DNA from: Alloscardovia theropitheci
GTDB lineage: Bacteria; Actinomycetota; Actinomycetes; Actinomycetales; Bifidobacteriaceae
Assembly: GCF_004332295.1 (NCBI RefSeq)
Contig: NZ_RXLP01000008.1
Span: forward strand, 1-64,000
Length of the DNA: 64,000 nt
Direction: 5' to 3'
Shown here: one piece after another, positions 55,232 to 64,000 of the stretch
Layout of the letters: each line of letters opens with the position of its first letter
Position numbering within the stretch: the first letter of the stretch is position 1
Notes under the pieces: model-generated
Database searches by the model: none
The model's input: only the letters and a program-made list of their open reading frames with translations
Told to the model about the DNA's origin: nothing
Position numbers and translations under genes: made by a program

Positions 55232-56554
55232 TTATTTCCATGTAATTGTCGTAACGAGCGCACGATGATCTGTACGTGGAATCTTTACTGTTTTCATATC
55301 AATCGCGCGCAATTCACGTGTGTGCAGCACATGATCGATTTCGATAAGAGGAGGAACGAACGCCCATGAAGATGGGAAAGTTGTATGCGGTCCATGATGA
55401 ATTTCGAGCGACGAATCAACCAACCCTGCATCGACAACAGATCGGAAAGTTCCGTGAAAAGTACTCGAATTAAGATCTCCCATGACGATACTTGGTACAT
55501 CAGAGTCGGTGGTCACTTGCTGGAGTGCAGATATATCACTGTGCCACTGTTTGAGGCTACGATGAGGAGAGTACGGGTGAGTAGAAATAATGCGCACTAG
55601 ATGATTAGCTACATTAATAGTCATCCAAGGGGTATTAGATCCCATATTTTTGAGCAATTCAGCACCAGTTTGAGAAACAGGGTAGCGTGACCATAATGCA
55701 TTAAAACCTGCATTATCATGATTAGTTTTTTCGCCTAATTGTTCGAAGCCTAATTCTTGAAGAATTCCGTTATCGTGCAATTGCTGAACAAATTTATCGT
55801 TGACCTCTTGTACAGCAAGCACATCAACATGCTCATGCTTTATTGTGTGCATGATAACGCTTGTATCAGCGCGACCGCGCATGACGTTGGCAGTCATAAC
55901 TGTAAGAGTTGGAGTAGGCGAATCGCTGTGAGCAGTCTGAGAACTAGAAACTGTTGACTCAATTGTTTGCTGTGGTGATCCAAGTACCGTGGTTATGGCA
56001 GGCGGCATTGGAAGGTAAAAAGTAAGTGACCACAGCATATGAATGACGAGCAGAATGGTCGTAACCCATATTTGCGCGGTATTTTTTGTTGCGATAGCAA
56101 AGATTCCAATGATAACTAACGGCACCGCAAGCAAAGGAATGAGGGCTATGAGATACGTGAATGGATATTGAGCATCCATTCCTGCTGGAAGATACCTTAA
56201 AACCATCCATCCAGCTATGAGAACAATTGCTATCCAAGCAATAACTGACATTGCTGAAATCATAGTAATTTTCCTTGTGTTACGATTACGGGAAGAACCG
56301 GTGCGATGCTGATAACTCTTGTTACTACTTTTGTTGCTACGCACGCCGGCACGCTGAAGAAGCTCAGAACGTTGCTTTGAGGAAGATAATTGATTACGTT
56401 GAGAGCCACGCGATTTGCTCAATCGTGTTTTATCAGATTTAACAGAAGAAGCGCGTCCTCGTGAAACGCTAGCTGAACGCGATGTTTGCGTAGACCTAGT
56501 TTTTCGTGACGAAGACGCGCTCTTTTGTCGAGATGTACTACGTTTAGTTGCCAC
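55232..56554 (-). CDS. membrane-anchored endonuclease/exonuclease/phosphatase-family protein
   Basis: 440 residues. The first about 95 are a low-complexity Ser/Arg/Lys tail. Three membrane helices follow (about 96-118, 130-155 and 160-180). The EEP domain from about 215 has MTANVMRGRADT, AVQEVNDKF, VMGDLNSSTF and DHRALVT, with metal and catalytic residues present. The catalytic part is likely extracellular, as in related proteins that may hydrolyse DNA or phospholipids. Its start overlaps the end of ffh by 11 bases. Confidence 0.75.
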   Translation of the reverse strand: MATKRSTSRQKSASSSRKTRSTQTSRSASVSRGRASSVKSDKTRLSKSRGSQRNQLSSSKQRSELLQRAGVRSNKSSNKSYQHRTGSSRNRNTRKITMISAMSVIAWIAIVLIAGWMVLRYLPAGMDAQYPFTYLIALIPLLAVPLVIIGIFAIATKNTAQIWVTTILLVIHMLWSLTFYLPMPPAITTVLGSPQQTIESTVSSSQTAHSDSPTPTLTVMTANVMRGRADTSVIMHTIKHEHVDVLAVQEVNDKFVQQLHDNGILQELGFEQLGEKTNHDNAGFNALWSRYPVSQTGAELLKNMGSNTPWMTINVANHLVRIISTHPYSPHRSLKQWHSDISALQQVTTDSDVPSIVMGDLNSSTFHGTFRSVVDAGLVDSSLEIHHGPHTTFPSSWAFVPPLIEIDHVLHTRELRAIDMKTVKIPRTDHRALVTTITWK

Positions 56555-58214
56555 CGAACAAATTGCCTAATCCACCAAAGCCTTCAGGAAGCTGTGGCAT
56601 TCCTTCATGCATGCCTGAAGGAAGTGTCATGTCATCAGCAGATGGTTGCTTCATAAAAGATGCACCTTGAGGTGCGGAAGAACCTGTCTTCTTGCCTGAA
56701 AGGCGATCTCGAAGTGCCTGCTCTTCTTGAGCGCGCTTCATCGGATTGCCACTCTTGCCCTTCATCTTCTTCTTATTGGCAGCCTTGAGCTTCTTACCCT
56801 TACGAGAATTCGATGCTGGTGCTCCCATGCCCATCGCTCCGCCGAAGCCTGGAATACCAGTGGATCCGCCCATACGCTTCATCATCTTAGCTGCTTGCTC
56901 AAAGCGCTGCAACAAACCATTAACTTGTGTTACCGTCACGCCAGAACCGTAAGCGATACGTGCTCGGCGAGATCCGTTGATAATAGAAGGATTGCGACGC
57001 TCTTCAGGAGTCATAGAGCGAATAATTGCTTCAGTGCGATCAATTTCGCGCTCATCAAGCTGTTCGAGTTCCTTACGGTGTGCTGCCATACCAGGAATCA
57101 TTCCTAGTAGTGACTTCATAGAGCCAAGCTTTCTTACTTGCTGAAGCTGCTCGAGGAAGTCATCTAAGCCGAAGCTACCTTCCGAGAGCTTAGCAGCGGC
57201 TTCGCGTGCCTGATCCTCATCGAACTGCTTCTGAGCTTGTTCGATAAGCGTGAGGATATCACCCATATCAAGGATACGAGAAGCCATACGGTCTGGATGG
57301 AATACCTCAAAATCCTTAAGACCTTCACCAGTCGAGGAGAAAAGAATTGGTTTGCCAGTGACGCTGGCGACAGAAAGTGCAGCACCGCCGCGAGCATCGC
57401 CATCAACCTTAGACAAAACGACACCAGTAAAGTCGACGCCTTCATCAAAAGCCTTAGCAGTTGTTACAGCATCTTGACCAATCATGGCATCAATAACGAA
57501 GAGAATTTCGTTTGGCTGTACAGCATCGCGAATATCGCGGGCTTGTTTCATAAGTGCTTCATCAACGCCTAAACGGCCAGCGGTATCGATAATAACCGTG
57601 TCATACATTTTCTGACGAGCGTACTCGATAGAATCACGTGCGACTTGTACTGGATTTCCTGAATCTTTTCCAGGAGTTGCAAGGCCTGCAGCTACAGCTT
57701 CAGAAGAGACACCACGTTCAGGTGCAAAGACTTCTACTCCAGCACGTTCGCCTACGACTTCAAGCTGGGTTACAGCATTTGGACGCTGGAGATCAGCTGC
57801 TACGAGCAAAGGAGTATGCCCTGCATCTTTAAGCCAATAGCCGAGCTTTCCAGCCAATGTCGTCTTACCAGCACCTTGCAAACCAGCGAGCATGATAATC
57901 GTTGGCGGATTCTTAGCAAAGTTGAGCGGACGATCTACTCCAGCACCAAGGATATCTGTCAATTCCTCATTGACAATAGACACAACCTGCTGAGCAGGGT
58001 TGAGTGCTTCGCTAACTTCTGTTCCTAATGCGCGCTCGCGGATACGACCGGTGAATGCGCGAACAACGTCTACTGCGACATCGGCGTCCAGTAAAGCGCG
58101 ACGTATTTCGCGAATTGTGCCGTCAATGTCAGCTTCAGACAATTTGCCCTTTGAACGCAAATTCTTAAAAGCGCCGGCAAGGCGATCGGTGAGAGAACTG
58201 AATGTTGTTGCCAT
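56544..58214 (-). CDS. ffh: signal recognition particle protein
   Basis: 556 residues. An N-domain is followed by the G-domain with GLQGAGKT at 111-118, DTAGRLGVDEAL and VLSKVDGDARGGAALS, and the M-domain with Met-rich segments ending in a flexible tail. Ffh binds 4.5S RNA and nascent signal peptides and docks to FtsY. No 4.5S RNA gene was seen here. Confidence 0.94.
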   Translation of the reverse strand: MATTFSSLTDRLAGAFKNLRSKGKLSEADIDGTIREIRRALLDADVAVDVVRAFTGRIRERALGTEVSEALNPAQQVVSIVNEELTDILGAGVDRPLNFAKNPPTIIMLAGLQGAGKTTLAGKLGYWLKDAGHTPLLVAADLQRPNAVTQLEVVGERAGVEVFAPERGVSSEAVAAGLATPGKDSGNPVQVARDSIEYARQKMYDTVIIDTAGRLGVDEALMKQARDIRDAVQPNEILFVIDAMIGQDAVTTAKAFDEGVDFTGVVLSKVDGDARGGAALSVASVTGKPILFSSTGEGLKDFEVFHPDRMASRILDMGDILTLIEQAQKQFDEDQAREAAAKLSEGSFGLDDFLEQLQQVRKLGSMKSLLGMIPGMAAHRKELEQLDEREIDRTEAIIRSMTPEERRNPSIINGSRRARIAYGSGVTVTQVNGLLQRFEQAAKMMKRMGGSTGIPGFGGAMGMGAPASNSRKGKKLKAANKKKMKGKSGNPMKRAQEEQALRDRLSGKKTGSSAPQGASFMKQPSADDMTLPSGMHEGMPQLPEGFGGLGNLFGGN

Positions 58215-58303
58215 AAGTCCTTATTCTTTCGTTACTCGGTCTAAGAAGTGATGTGTCAAGTGAGCGGTATCTCTGTTGGATAGCGATACTACTCACGCCA
58301 GCT

Positions 58304-59905
58304 CTATTCGCGAGTTAATTTCCATGTTGATCCTTGCGGACCATCTTCAATAGTAATACCTGCAGCGGTAAGAGAGTTACGAATTGCGTCAGCCGTTGCA
58401 AAATCTTTGGAATTACGTGCTTGAGCGCGAGCTTCAAGCTGAGAACGAACAAGAGCATCCAAGATATTATGTTCAGTACTCATGTGTGACGATGACGAAG
58501 AACCAATTCCATTGATTGAATGTGCCCACTGCTCACTCAAAGGATCGAGACCTAAGACATCAAGCATTGCACGAATATATCGAACACAGCGCACAACAGT
58601 TTCAGGTTGATTATCCGCGATAGCGCTATTCCCCTCACGTACAGAGCTAAAGATACTTGCCAATGCTCCTGGAATGTTGAAATCGTCTGTCATTGCCTTG
58701 ACAAATGCTTCTGGCAATTCGTCAGCGCCTATTTGTGCAATATCGTCAGAACTTGGCATAGCGATGTCATGAGAATCAAGCAGATCCTGTGCACGCTCCA
58801 AGAAACCGGTAACGCGGTCGAAAGCGGATTTTGCTTCTTCCAAAGTTTGATCAGACCATTCGAGCATCGAACGATATTGAACGCTTCCAAGTGCAAAACG
58901 AACCATCCATGGGTTATATCCGACCAGCACATTCTCAAGACTCAAACCATTGCCTAGAGACTTGCTCATCTTTTCACCCTTTTGAGTTACCCACGCTGAA
59001 TGCATCCATACATGGGCAAATCCCCATCCTGCGGCGTGAGACTGAGCAACTTCGTTTTCGTGATGCGGGAAGCGCAAATCAAGCCCACCACCGTGGATAT
59101 CAAAATCATCGCCTAGATACTTGTGGCTCATAGCTGAGCACTCGATGTGCCAACCAGGGCGGCCTGCGCCAAACGGTGTATTCCAGCGAGCACTTAGCGG
59201 ATCAGTATCCTTCGGTGCTTTCCACAACGCGAAATCGCGTGGAGAATGTTTGTCTTCGGAAAGATCAGCTGCATCGACTGGATTGTACTTGTCATTGCCT
59301 AATTTATCGATAGAAGGCGCTGCTGATTCGACGTCTAAGTCAGCTTGAGATTGCGTAGCGTCTGAAGCTTGTGTACCAGACTCTTGATGTGTGAGTTCAC
59401 CGTATTTAGTCCAACTTGGCACATCAAAATAAACGTTTCCTGAAGGTGTGCCGTCGGCATTGAGGACGACATATGCGTGACCGCGGTCAATTAAACGTTG
59501 AATAAGTTCAATCATTTCAGGTATGTGTCCCGTAGCTCGTGGCTCATATGTAGGGGCGAGAACTCCGAGCAATTCATAGGCGTGAGTAAATTCACGCTCA
59601 TAAATATAGGCGCGCTGCCACCACTGCTGGCCAGCCGCAGCTGATTTATCGAGAATTTTGTCGTCTATATCAGTGACATTTCGTATGAACGTGACCTCAT
59701 AGCCGAGCTTCATGAGCCAGCGACGGACGATATCGAATGCTACAGCTGCTCGCAAATGCCCCACGTGAGGTGAGCTTTGAACAGTCGCACCACAGACATA
59801 AATACCCACATGACCAGGTCGTAGCGGCTCAAATGGGATGATACTGTGCGTTGCCGTATTATAAACGCGTTGTAAGCGCGCGGCATTCGAAATCTTGTCT
59901 GTCAT
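58304..59905 (-). CDS. cysS: cysteinyl-tRNA synthetase
   Basis: 533 residues. The zinc-site Cys in [16 protein letters not shown] also gives the HVGH signature; KMSKSLGNG is the second. A low-complexity acidic insert of about 50 residues lies before DFALWKAPK. The start at 59905 fits the family; the open frame to 60574 overlaps the divergent amidotransferase and is not coding. TAATCT seven bases upstream hints at a leaderless mRNA. Confidence 0.93.
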   Translation of the reverse strand: MTDKISNAARLQRVYNTATHSIIPFEPLRPGHVGIYVCGATVQSSPHVGHLRAAVAFDIVRRWLMKLGYEVTFIRNVTDIDDKILDKSAAAGQQWWQRAYIYEREFTHAYELLGVLAPTYEPRATGHIPEMIELIQRLIDRGHAYVVLNADGTPSGNVYFDVPSWTKYGELTHQESGTQASDATQSQADLDVESAAPSIDKLGNDKYNPVDAADLSEDKHSPRDFALWKAPKDTDPLSARWNTPFGAGRPGWHIECSAMSHKYLGDDFDIHGGGLDLRFPHHENEVAQSHAAGWGFAHVWMHSAWVTQKGEKMSKSLGNGLSLENVLVGYNPWMVRFALGSVQYRSMLEWSDQTLEEAKSAFDRVTGFLERAQDLLDSHDIAMPSSDDIAQIGADELPEAFVKAMTDDFNIPGALASIFSSVREGNSAIADNQPETVVRCVRYIRAMLDVLGLDPLSEQWAHSINGIGSSSSSHMSTEHNILDALVRSQLEARAQARNSKDFATADAIRNSLTAAGITIEDGPQGSTWKLTRE

Positions 59906-60076
59906 ACCATAGAGATTATTAGCTTTGCCAGACAGAATGAGATGTCTAGTAGGGGGGCATGATATCCAATTGTCATCGGATAATCGAACGATTAATGTAA
60001 AAGCGTGTATTAATGGCGTATAAAGTTTTATCGAGGCAATAACCGGTTCGTTAAGACCGCGTGGCACAATAGCTAT

Positions 60077-60805
60077 ATGACTGAATCCTCTAAACCTTTT
60101 GTTTTGATTCTTCAGCATGCTACTTGGGAACGTCCTGGACGTATTCAAGAAGCACTTGAAGAAGCAGGTCTTGACACCAAAATTATGACTATCTTGGATA
60201 CCAAGAAGCCTGATGTGCCAAATCCTGAGGAGTATTGTGGCGTTGTCATTATGGGTGGTCCTATGGGGGCACTTGATTTTGAGGATTATCCAGGTCTTAA
60301 AGCAGAACATAAAATTGTAAAGACTGCTGTGGAGTCTAATAAACCTGTGCTCGGTATTTGCTTGGGTCATCAGATTATTGCAACAGCTCTTGGTGGAAAG
60401 CTCAAGAAGGGTAAAGAGTCTGAAATCGGCTTTGGTCATATTGACCGTGTGAATCGTCACGAATTTGCGCCACTTGAATCTGATGGTATGAACGTTCTTC
60501 ATTGGCATAATGATGTAGTTTCGGTGCCTGAAGGCTCTACGATTATAGCTAAGAGTGATATAACGAAGGTTCAAGCATTTGCCTATGGGTCAGCGCTCGG
60601 TTTACAGTATCATCTTGAGGTTTCCCCGGCGATTCTTGATCAGTGGCTTTCAGAACCGACAATGGTTGAAGGTTTGAAGAAATCTCAGATTAAGAAAATT
60701 AGAGATGAATTTGAAGAAAATGATACGTTAATTCATCGTGTAGCAGATACCACGTTTTCTGCATTTGCAGCGCGTTGTGCAAGTTATGCGCGCGAACTCG
60801 CATAA
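60077..60805 (+). CDS. class I glutamine amidotransferase-like protein
   Basis: 242 residues. The GATase fold has GVVIMGGPMGALD, the nucleophile in LGICLGHQ and the His in LQYHLEVS. It resembles stand-alone GMP-synthase-like amidotransferases; a synthetase partner is not visible. The last 50 residues are charged. CACAAT at 60065-60070 lies six bases before ATG. It diverges from cysS. Confidence 0.85.
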   Translation: MTESSKPFVLILQHATWERPGRIQEALEEAGLDTKIMTILDTKKPDVPNPEEYCGVVIMGGPMGALDFEDYPGLKAEHKIVKTAVESNKPVLGICLGHQIIATALGGKLKKGKESEIGFGHIDRVNRHEFAPLESDGMNVLHWHNDVVSVPEGSTIIAKSDITKVQAFAYGSALGLQYHLEVSPAILDQWLSEPTMVEGLKKSQIKKIRDEFEENDTLIHRVADTTFSAFAARCASYARELA

Positions 60806-60889
60806 ATATTAATTCTGAGCGTTCTTAGGAATGAGCGTCCTTAGAATTCAGAGCCGTTGTTTGTTTTAGTTAAGATATTGGAGTAATTT

Positions 60890-62824
60890 GTGCCTATTCA
60901 TGACATTGGGCTAGAGCATGTATCGCTTGATTTTGCGACAAAAACGATTTTTCATGACGTCACCCTTGGGGTAGTTGAAGGTGATCGTATCGGAATCGTC
61001 GGTAAGAATGGCGACGGAAAATCAACCTTACTGCACATTCTTGCAGGCACTCAGCCGATTGATTCAGGTCGTGTTACTCGCCGTGGAGGGCTCACTCTCG
61101 GTATGCTCGATCAGTGGGATTCATTGGATGATAATGCGACGGTTCAACAAGCAGCTCTCGAGAATCGTGAAGAGTATGAATGGGCTGCGGATGCTAACTC
61201 GCGCGCAATTGTCGAAACCTTACTGCTCGATATTCCATTGACTGCGACTATCGGACAACTCTCTGGTGGTCAACGGCGAAGGGTTGATTTAGCGCGACTG
61301 CTTTTGCATGACTGGGACATACTCGTTCTCGATGAACCAACCAATCATTTGGATATGCCAACGATTCACTGGCTAGCTGCTCATTTGAAATCACGATGGT
61401 CGGATAGCAGCGGAGCCCTGCTCGTCGTAACTCACGATAGATGGTTCCTCGATGAAGTATGTACTCGTATGTGGGAAGTTCATGACGGAACGATTGATCC
61501 TTTTGAAGGTGGATACTCAGCATATATGATGCAACGCGTTGAGCGAGAACGCCAAGCAGATGTCGCTGAAACGAAACGGCGCAATCTCGCGCGTAAAGAG
61601 CTCGCCTGGCTTACTCGTGGTGCTCGCGCTCGCTCTACAAAACAGAAATTCCATGTTAAAGCTGCGCGTGAACTGATTGCAGATGTACCTGAACCGCGTA
61701 ACACTGTAGAGCTTAAGGCGATGGCTACGTCACGTTTAGGCAAGCAAGTTGTCGACTTAATTGACGTGACACAGGTATATGAGCAAACTGCGGACGAGCG
61801 TACGCCTGATAGCGTGAGCGTAGAAATTGTCGAAGACGATGCTCAGGGCATTCCACAGACGCGAGCTGTTACAGGCAAACGTGTTCTTGATAATGTCACT
61901 TGGTTGATTGGACCGGGAGACCGTTTCGGAATCGTTGGCGCTAATGGTGTAGGAAAATCAACTCTGCTGCGTATTTTAGATGGAACTTTAGCTCCAACAG
62001 CAGGACACGTGAATATCGGTAAAACCGTAAAATTTGCCGTGCTCTCTCAGCGACTTGACGAGCTCGAAGCACTTGGAAAATACCGTGTTCAAGAAGTTCT
62101 GAGTCGCTATAAGCCAAGTTATGTAGTTGATGGAAAGGAAACAACGCCAGGTCAGCTTATGGAGCGTTTAGGCTTTGAATCTGCGCAGCTCATGACGCCA
62201 ATCGCTGATCTTTCTGGTGGGCAAAAACGGCGTATGCAGCTTCTGCTCATTTTGCTTGATGAGCCAAACGTACTCATTATGGACGAACCGGGAAACGATC
62301 TCGATACAGACATGCTCGCCGTTATGGAGGATTTGCTCGACACATGGCCGGGGACACTTATCGTCGTATCCCATGATGCTTACTTGCTTGAACGAGTGAC
62401 AGATCATCAGTTTGCCATTTTTGATGGGAAAATTCGTCATCTTCCAGGGGGTGTAGATGATTACTTCCGACTCTTGGAGGGGCAAGATGTGCCTGATAAT
62501 CCGATTTCTGGAGGTCTGGTCAGCACAGGAAATTCGTCAGTTTTGAACGATGCAGGTGTGAAGGAAAAAACTGCGCAAAGTGCTGCTGAAGAAAAGGCTG
62601 AGCGCATTGCTAAACGAGAAGCTTCCAAGCGTATGAGTGCGATTGAGCGCAAACTTGCTAAACTCAACGACTCTAAAGATGATATCGATAAGAAGATGGC
62701 AGCGCATGATCCTAGTGATTTCGTTGGGTTAGGAGCACTTAACGAAGAGCGTGAATCGGTACAAGCTGAAATTGATGAACTCGAAATGGAATGGCTCGAA
62801 AAAAGTGAGATTGTAGAGGGGTAG
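60890..62824 (+). CDS. ABC-F family ATPase (Uup-like)
   Basis: 644 residues with two ABC domains and no membrane part. Walker A motifs are GKNGDGKST and GANGVGKST; signatures are LSGGQRRR and LSGGQKRR. A long linker follows the first domain and a coiled coil closes the C-terminus, as in Uup. It likely acts on ribosomes or DNA. It starts at GTG 60890. A 16-base imperfect direct repeat (60817-60832, 60833-60848) lies upstream. Confidence 0.85.
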   Translation: MPIHDIGLEHVSLDFATKTIFHDVTLGVVEGDRIGIVGKNGDGKSTLLHILAGTQPIDSGRVTRRGGLTLGMLDQWDSLDDNATVQQAALENREEYEWAADANSRAIVETLLLDIPLTATIGQLSGGQRRRVDLARLLLHDWDILVLDEPTNHLDMPTIHWLAAHLKSRWSDSSGALLVVTHDRWFLDEVCTRMWEVHDGTIDPFEGGYSAYMMQRVERERQADVAETKRRNLARKELAWLTRGARARSTKQKFHVKAARELIADVPEPRNTVELKAMATSRLGKQVVDLIDVTQVYEQTADERTPDSVSVEIVEDDAQGIPQTRAVTGKRVLDNVTWLIGPGDRFGIVGANGVGKSTLLRILDGTLAPTAGHVNIGKTVKFAVLSQRLDELEALGKYRVQEVLSRYKPSYVVDGKETTPGQLMERLGFESAQLMTPIADLSGGQKRRMQLLLILLDEPNVLIMDEPGNDLDTDMLAVMEDLLDTWPGTLIVVSHDAYLLERVTDHQFAIFDGKIRHLPGGVDDYFRLLEGQDVPDNPISGGLVSTGNSSVLNDAGVKEKTAQSAAEEKAERIAKREASKRMSAIERKLAKLNDSKDDIDKKMAAHDPSDFVGLGALNEERESVQAEIDELEMEWLEKSEIVEG

Positions 62825-62892
62825 CGGAGTATACCTCGGCGTAATGCTGATGTGAGTGTCGTTGAATCTGCTTATCGCCACAATTACGCTTT

Positions 62893-63384
62893 TTAAATAT
62901 TTATGTGAGCGCTATCGATGCGAGATGAGTCTGTAACATTCGCCAGAGCGTATTGCGCGTTCATAGACCCGAGCGAATGACCGTAAATATCGAAATGGGC
63001 ATCTTTATGTTTATCCATGAGACGGTTAAGACTTTCTGATGCCTTGGCGAGCTGATTTGTGGGTTGTTGAATTCCCATAGAAATGTTAAACGCCATTGGA
63101 AAATCGTTAAGCAGCCAGTCGGCACCCGCTCCTAAAGGATCAGACAAGTTGGGTGCTTGAGACCCCTGATACAACACCGTGTAATGCTTCTCATCCGTCT
63201 TAACCACATACATCTTCAAACCCGTAGACTTATCATCAACAACCTCATCCAAAGTACCCAAAACATGGCCATTAGACTCACCATAACTTACAGGGATATG
63301 ATTTTTAGCTTGCACTGCAGTAAAGTCTCGGTATTCGACCCATGCGATATCAGCATGATCCTTTTCTGTGTAATATTTACTCAT
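62893..63384 (-). CDS. truncated lipase-like protein (GHSLG motif)
   Basis: 163 residues. The alpha/beta-hydrolase nucleophile elbow GHSLGSMNAQYALANV comes near residue 143, then the frame ends after about 20 more, so the catalytic Asp and His are missing. The N-terminal half (NHIPVSYGESNGHVLG and YTVLYQGSQAPN) resembles DUF6792-type lipases. ATG 63384 is chosen. It overlaps the upstream DUF1310 gene by eight bases. A deletion of the 3' end is likely. Confidence 0.6.
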   Translation of the reverse strand: MSKYYTEKDHADIAWVEYRDFTAVQAKNHIPVSYGESNGHVLGTLDEVVDDKSTGLKMYVVKTDEKHYTVLYQGSQAPNLSDPLGAGADWLLNDFPMAFNISMGIQQPTNQLAKASESLNRLMDKHKDAHFDIYGHSLGSMNAQYALANVTDSSRIDSAHINI

Positions 63385-63817
63385 TTGATTCGTTGTCCTC
63401 GTATACGCCAAGTCTCTTATACAATCTGTACATTTTCGTTGATAAATCGGTTATTCGCACAGTGAGCTTTTGTTCTGAGTTGTTTCGTTCGAAAGCTAAA
63501 CCAGCATTCAGGTCTGGATCATTGTTTAGTTCGATTGAGACCATGATTCCGCCCATGGGGTTGTGTTTTATGGTGTCGGTGAGGATTCGGTAGCTTGTGA
63601 TAGTTCCATCTTTTGTGAAGGCGTGAGGGTCTGTTTCTTTCAGCATATTTGTGATGAGTTGATTACCTTCGTCTCCGGTGACTACTGAATGCATGTATGC
63701 TTGATCAATCATTGGTGGAACCATAATTACTCCAATTAATATTGCTATTATGCTGACAATGATAACTGCTACACGGTGTGTGTGGATGAACTTTTTCATA
63801 CCTGATTTATTATTCAT
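63377..63817 (-). CDS. DUF1310-like membrane-anchored protein
   Basis: 146 residues. One N-terminal helix (about 16-36) and an outer domain with DPHAFTKDGTITSYRI and the IKHNPMGGI box typical of DUF1310. The family is known mainly in Firmicutes; function unknown. AAGG precedes ATG. It is coupled to the lipase-like gene. Confidence 0.7.
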   Translation of the reverse strand: MNNKSGMKKFIHTHRVAVIIVSIIAILIGVIMVPPMIDQAYMHSVVTGDEGNQLITNMLKETDPHAFTKDGTITSYRILTDTIKHNPMGGIMVSIELNNDPDLNAGLAFERNNSEQKLTVRITDLSTKMYRLYKRLGVYEDNESNE

Positions 63818-63819
63818 AG

Positions 63820-64000
63820 CTAACCTTCATTGACACTACCAACATTATTTAACCGTTGTATTGTTCCTTCGATATGATCTCGTATCGCTTGCGAAAACTC
63901 GCCTTGAATTGCATCATCCATTTGTTGGGAATCTCTAAGAATAGAGCCTTTGGTATGTTGTGCCTTTTCATGCGCAGTTTTTCTAAACCGTGAAATGGTT
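63820..64000 (-). CDS. helical protein, C-terminal end only
   Basis: The last 59 codons are inside the window, ending at TAG (complement of 63820-63822). The text (ILRDSQQMDDAIQGEFSQAI) is highly helical and could be a WXG100/ESAT-6-like or effector N-terminal partner. It is two bases upstream of the DUF1310 start, so the three genes form one operon. Confidence 0.55.
   Translation of the reverse strand, partial: TISRFRKTAHEKAQHTKGSILRDSQQMDDAIQGEFSQAIRDHIEGTIQRLNNVGSVNEG

Noticed and set aside
59906-60574. N-terminal extension of cysS by 223 codons
   Set aside because: Overlaps the divergent amidotransferase gene; family length fits the start at 59905.
1-64000. CRISPR array, rRNA or tRNA genes, prophage, replication origin
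   Set aside because: No spaced direct repeats, cloverleaf-like stretches, rRNA cores, phage structural genes or DnaA-box clusters were found by eye; a tRNA scan could still find one.

Overview
The window reads as chromosomal DNA of a low-GC member of the Bifidobacteriaceae (Actinobacteria). Pointers are: parA next to scpA-scpB, an opp operon with a fused two-domain ATPase, DUF3710 and DUF3159 neighbours, an IclR gene divergent from leuCD, and the rpsP-khpA-rimM-trmD block behind ffh. AT-leaning base usage together with pheA, tyrA and leuCD fits an Alloscardovia/Scardovia/Gardnerella-like genome better than a high-GC Bifidobacterium. This is inference; no genus was confirmed.

Layout. 1-9122: end of a sugar ABC permease, a YesL-like membrane protein, chromosome segregation (parA, scpA, scpB), typA, pheA-tyrA and xerD. 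9469-15324: complete oligopeptide ABC importer (lipoprotein, two permeases, fused ATPase) with hairpins between binding protein and permeases. 15437-19363: exonuclease III, DUF3710, DUF3159 and a TrmA/RumA-type RNA methyltransferase. 19364-35255: accessory region. 35300-49901: IclR regulator, leuCD, a dihydroorotate-dehydrogenase-family enzyme, murA, plsC, gpsA, ddl, an MscS channel, rpmB, recG and rsmD. 49880-59905 (minus strand): MFS protein, trmD, rimM, khpA, rpsP, a lipoprotein, a small hypothetical, a membrane-anchored EEP hydrolase, ffh and cysS. 60077-62824: a class-I amidotransferase and an ABC-F ATPase. 62893-64000 (minus): a second accessory patch running off the window.

The accessory region is the most interesting part. 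Two paralogous loci (19856-24035 and 31941-35255) share a plan: a small ESAT-6/WXG100-like protein of about 95 residues, a larger protein with an N-terminal type-VII-secretion-signal/LXG-like helical domain and a variable C-terminus, then polytopic membrane proteins that could be immunity factors. The first locus has a one-base frameshift in the small gene and duplicated membrane genes. The second has a coding-usage break inside the effector where a glycine-zipper tail begins, followed by two paralogous proteins of about 150 residues. Between the loci lie two decayed genes, a ywnB/ywnA-like oxidoreductase plus Rrf2 repressor with a clear promoter-operator, an ankyrin protein, an IS3-family element and two very AT-rich genes, one with a HEPN-like Rx4H motif. 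A third fragmentary locus at the right edge holds a truncated GHSLG lipase-like protein, a DUF1310-like protein and the end of a helical protein. No EccC/EssC-type secretion ATPase is present in the window, so secretion is inferred.

Many starts were moved inside longer open frames using Shine-Dalgarno sites or family length. Several genes without a Shine-Dalgarno have a -10-like hexamer 6-7 bases before the start codon, suggesting leaderless mRNAs.
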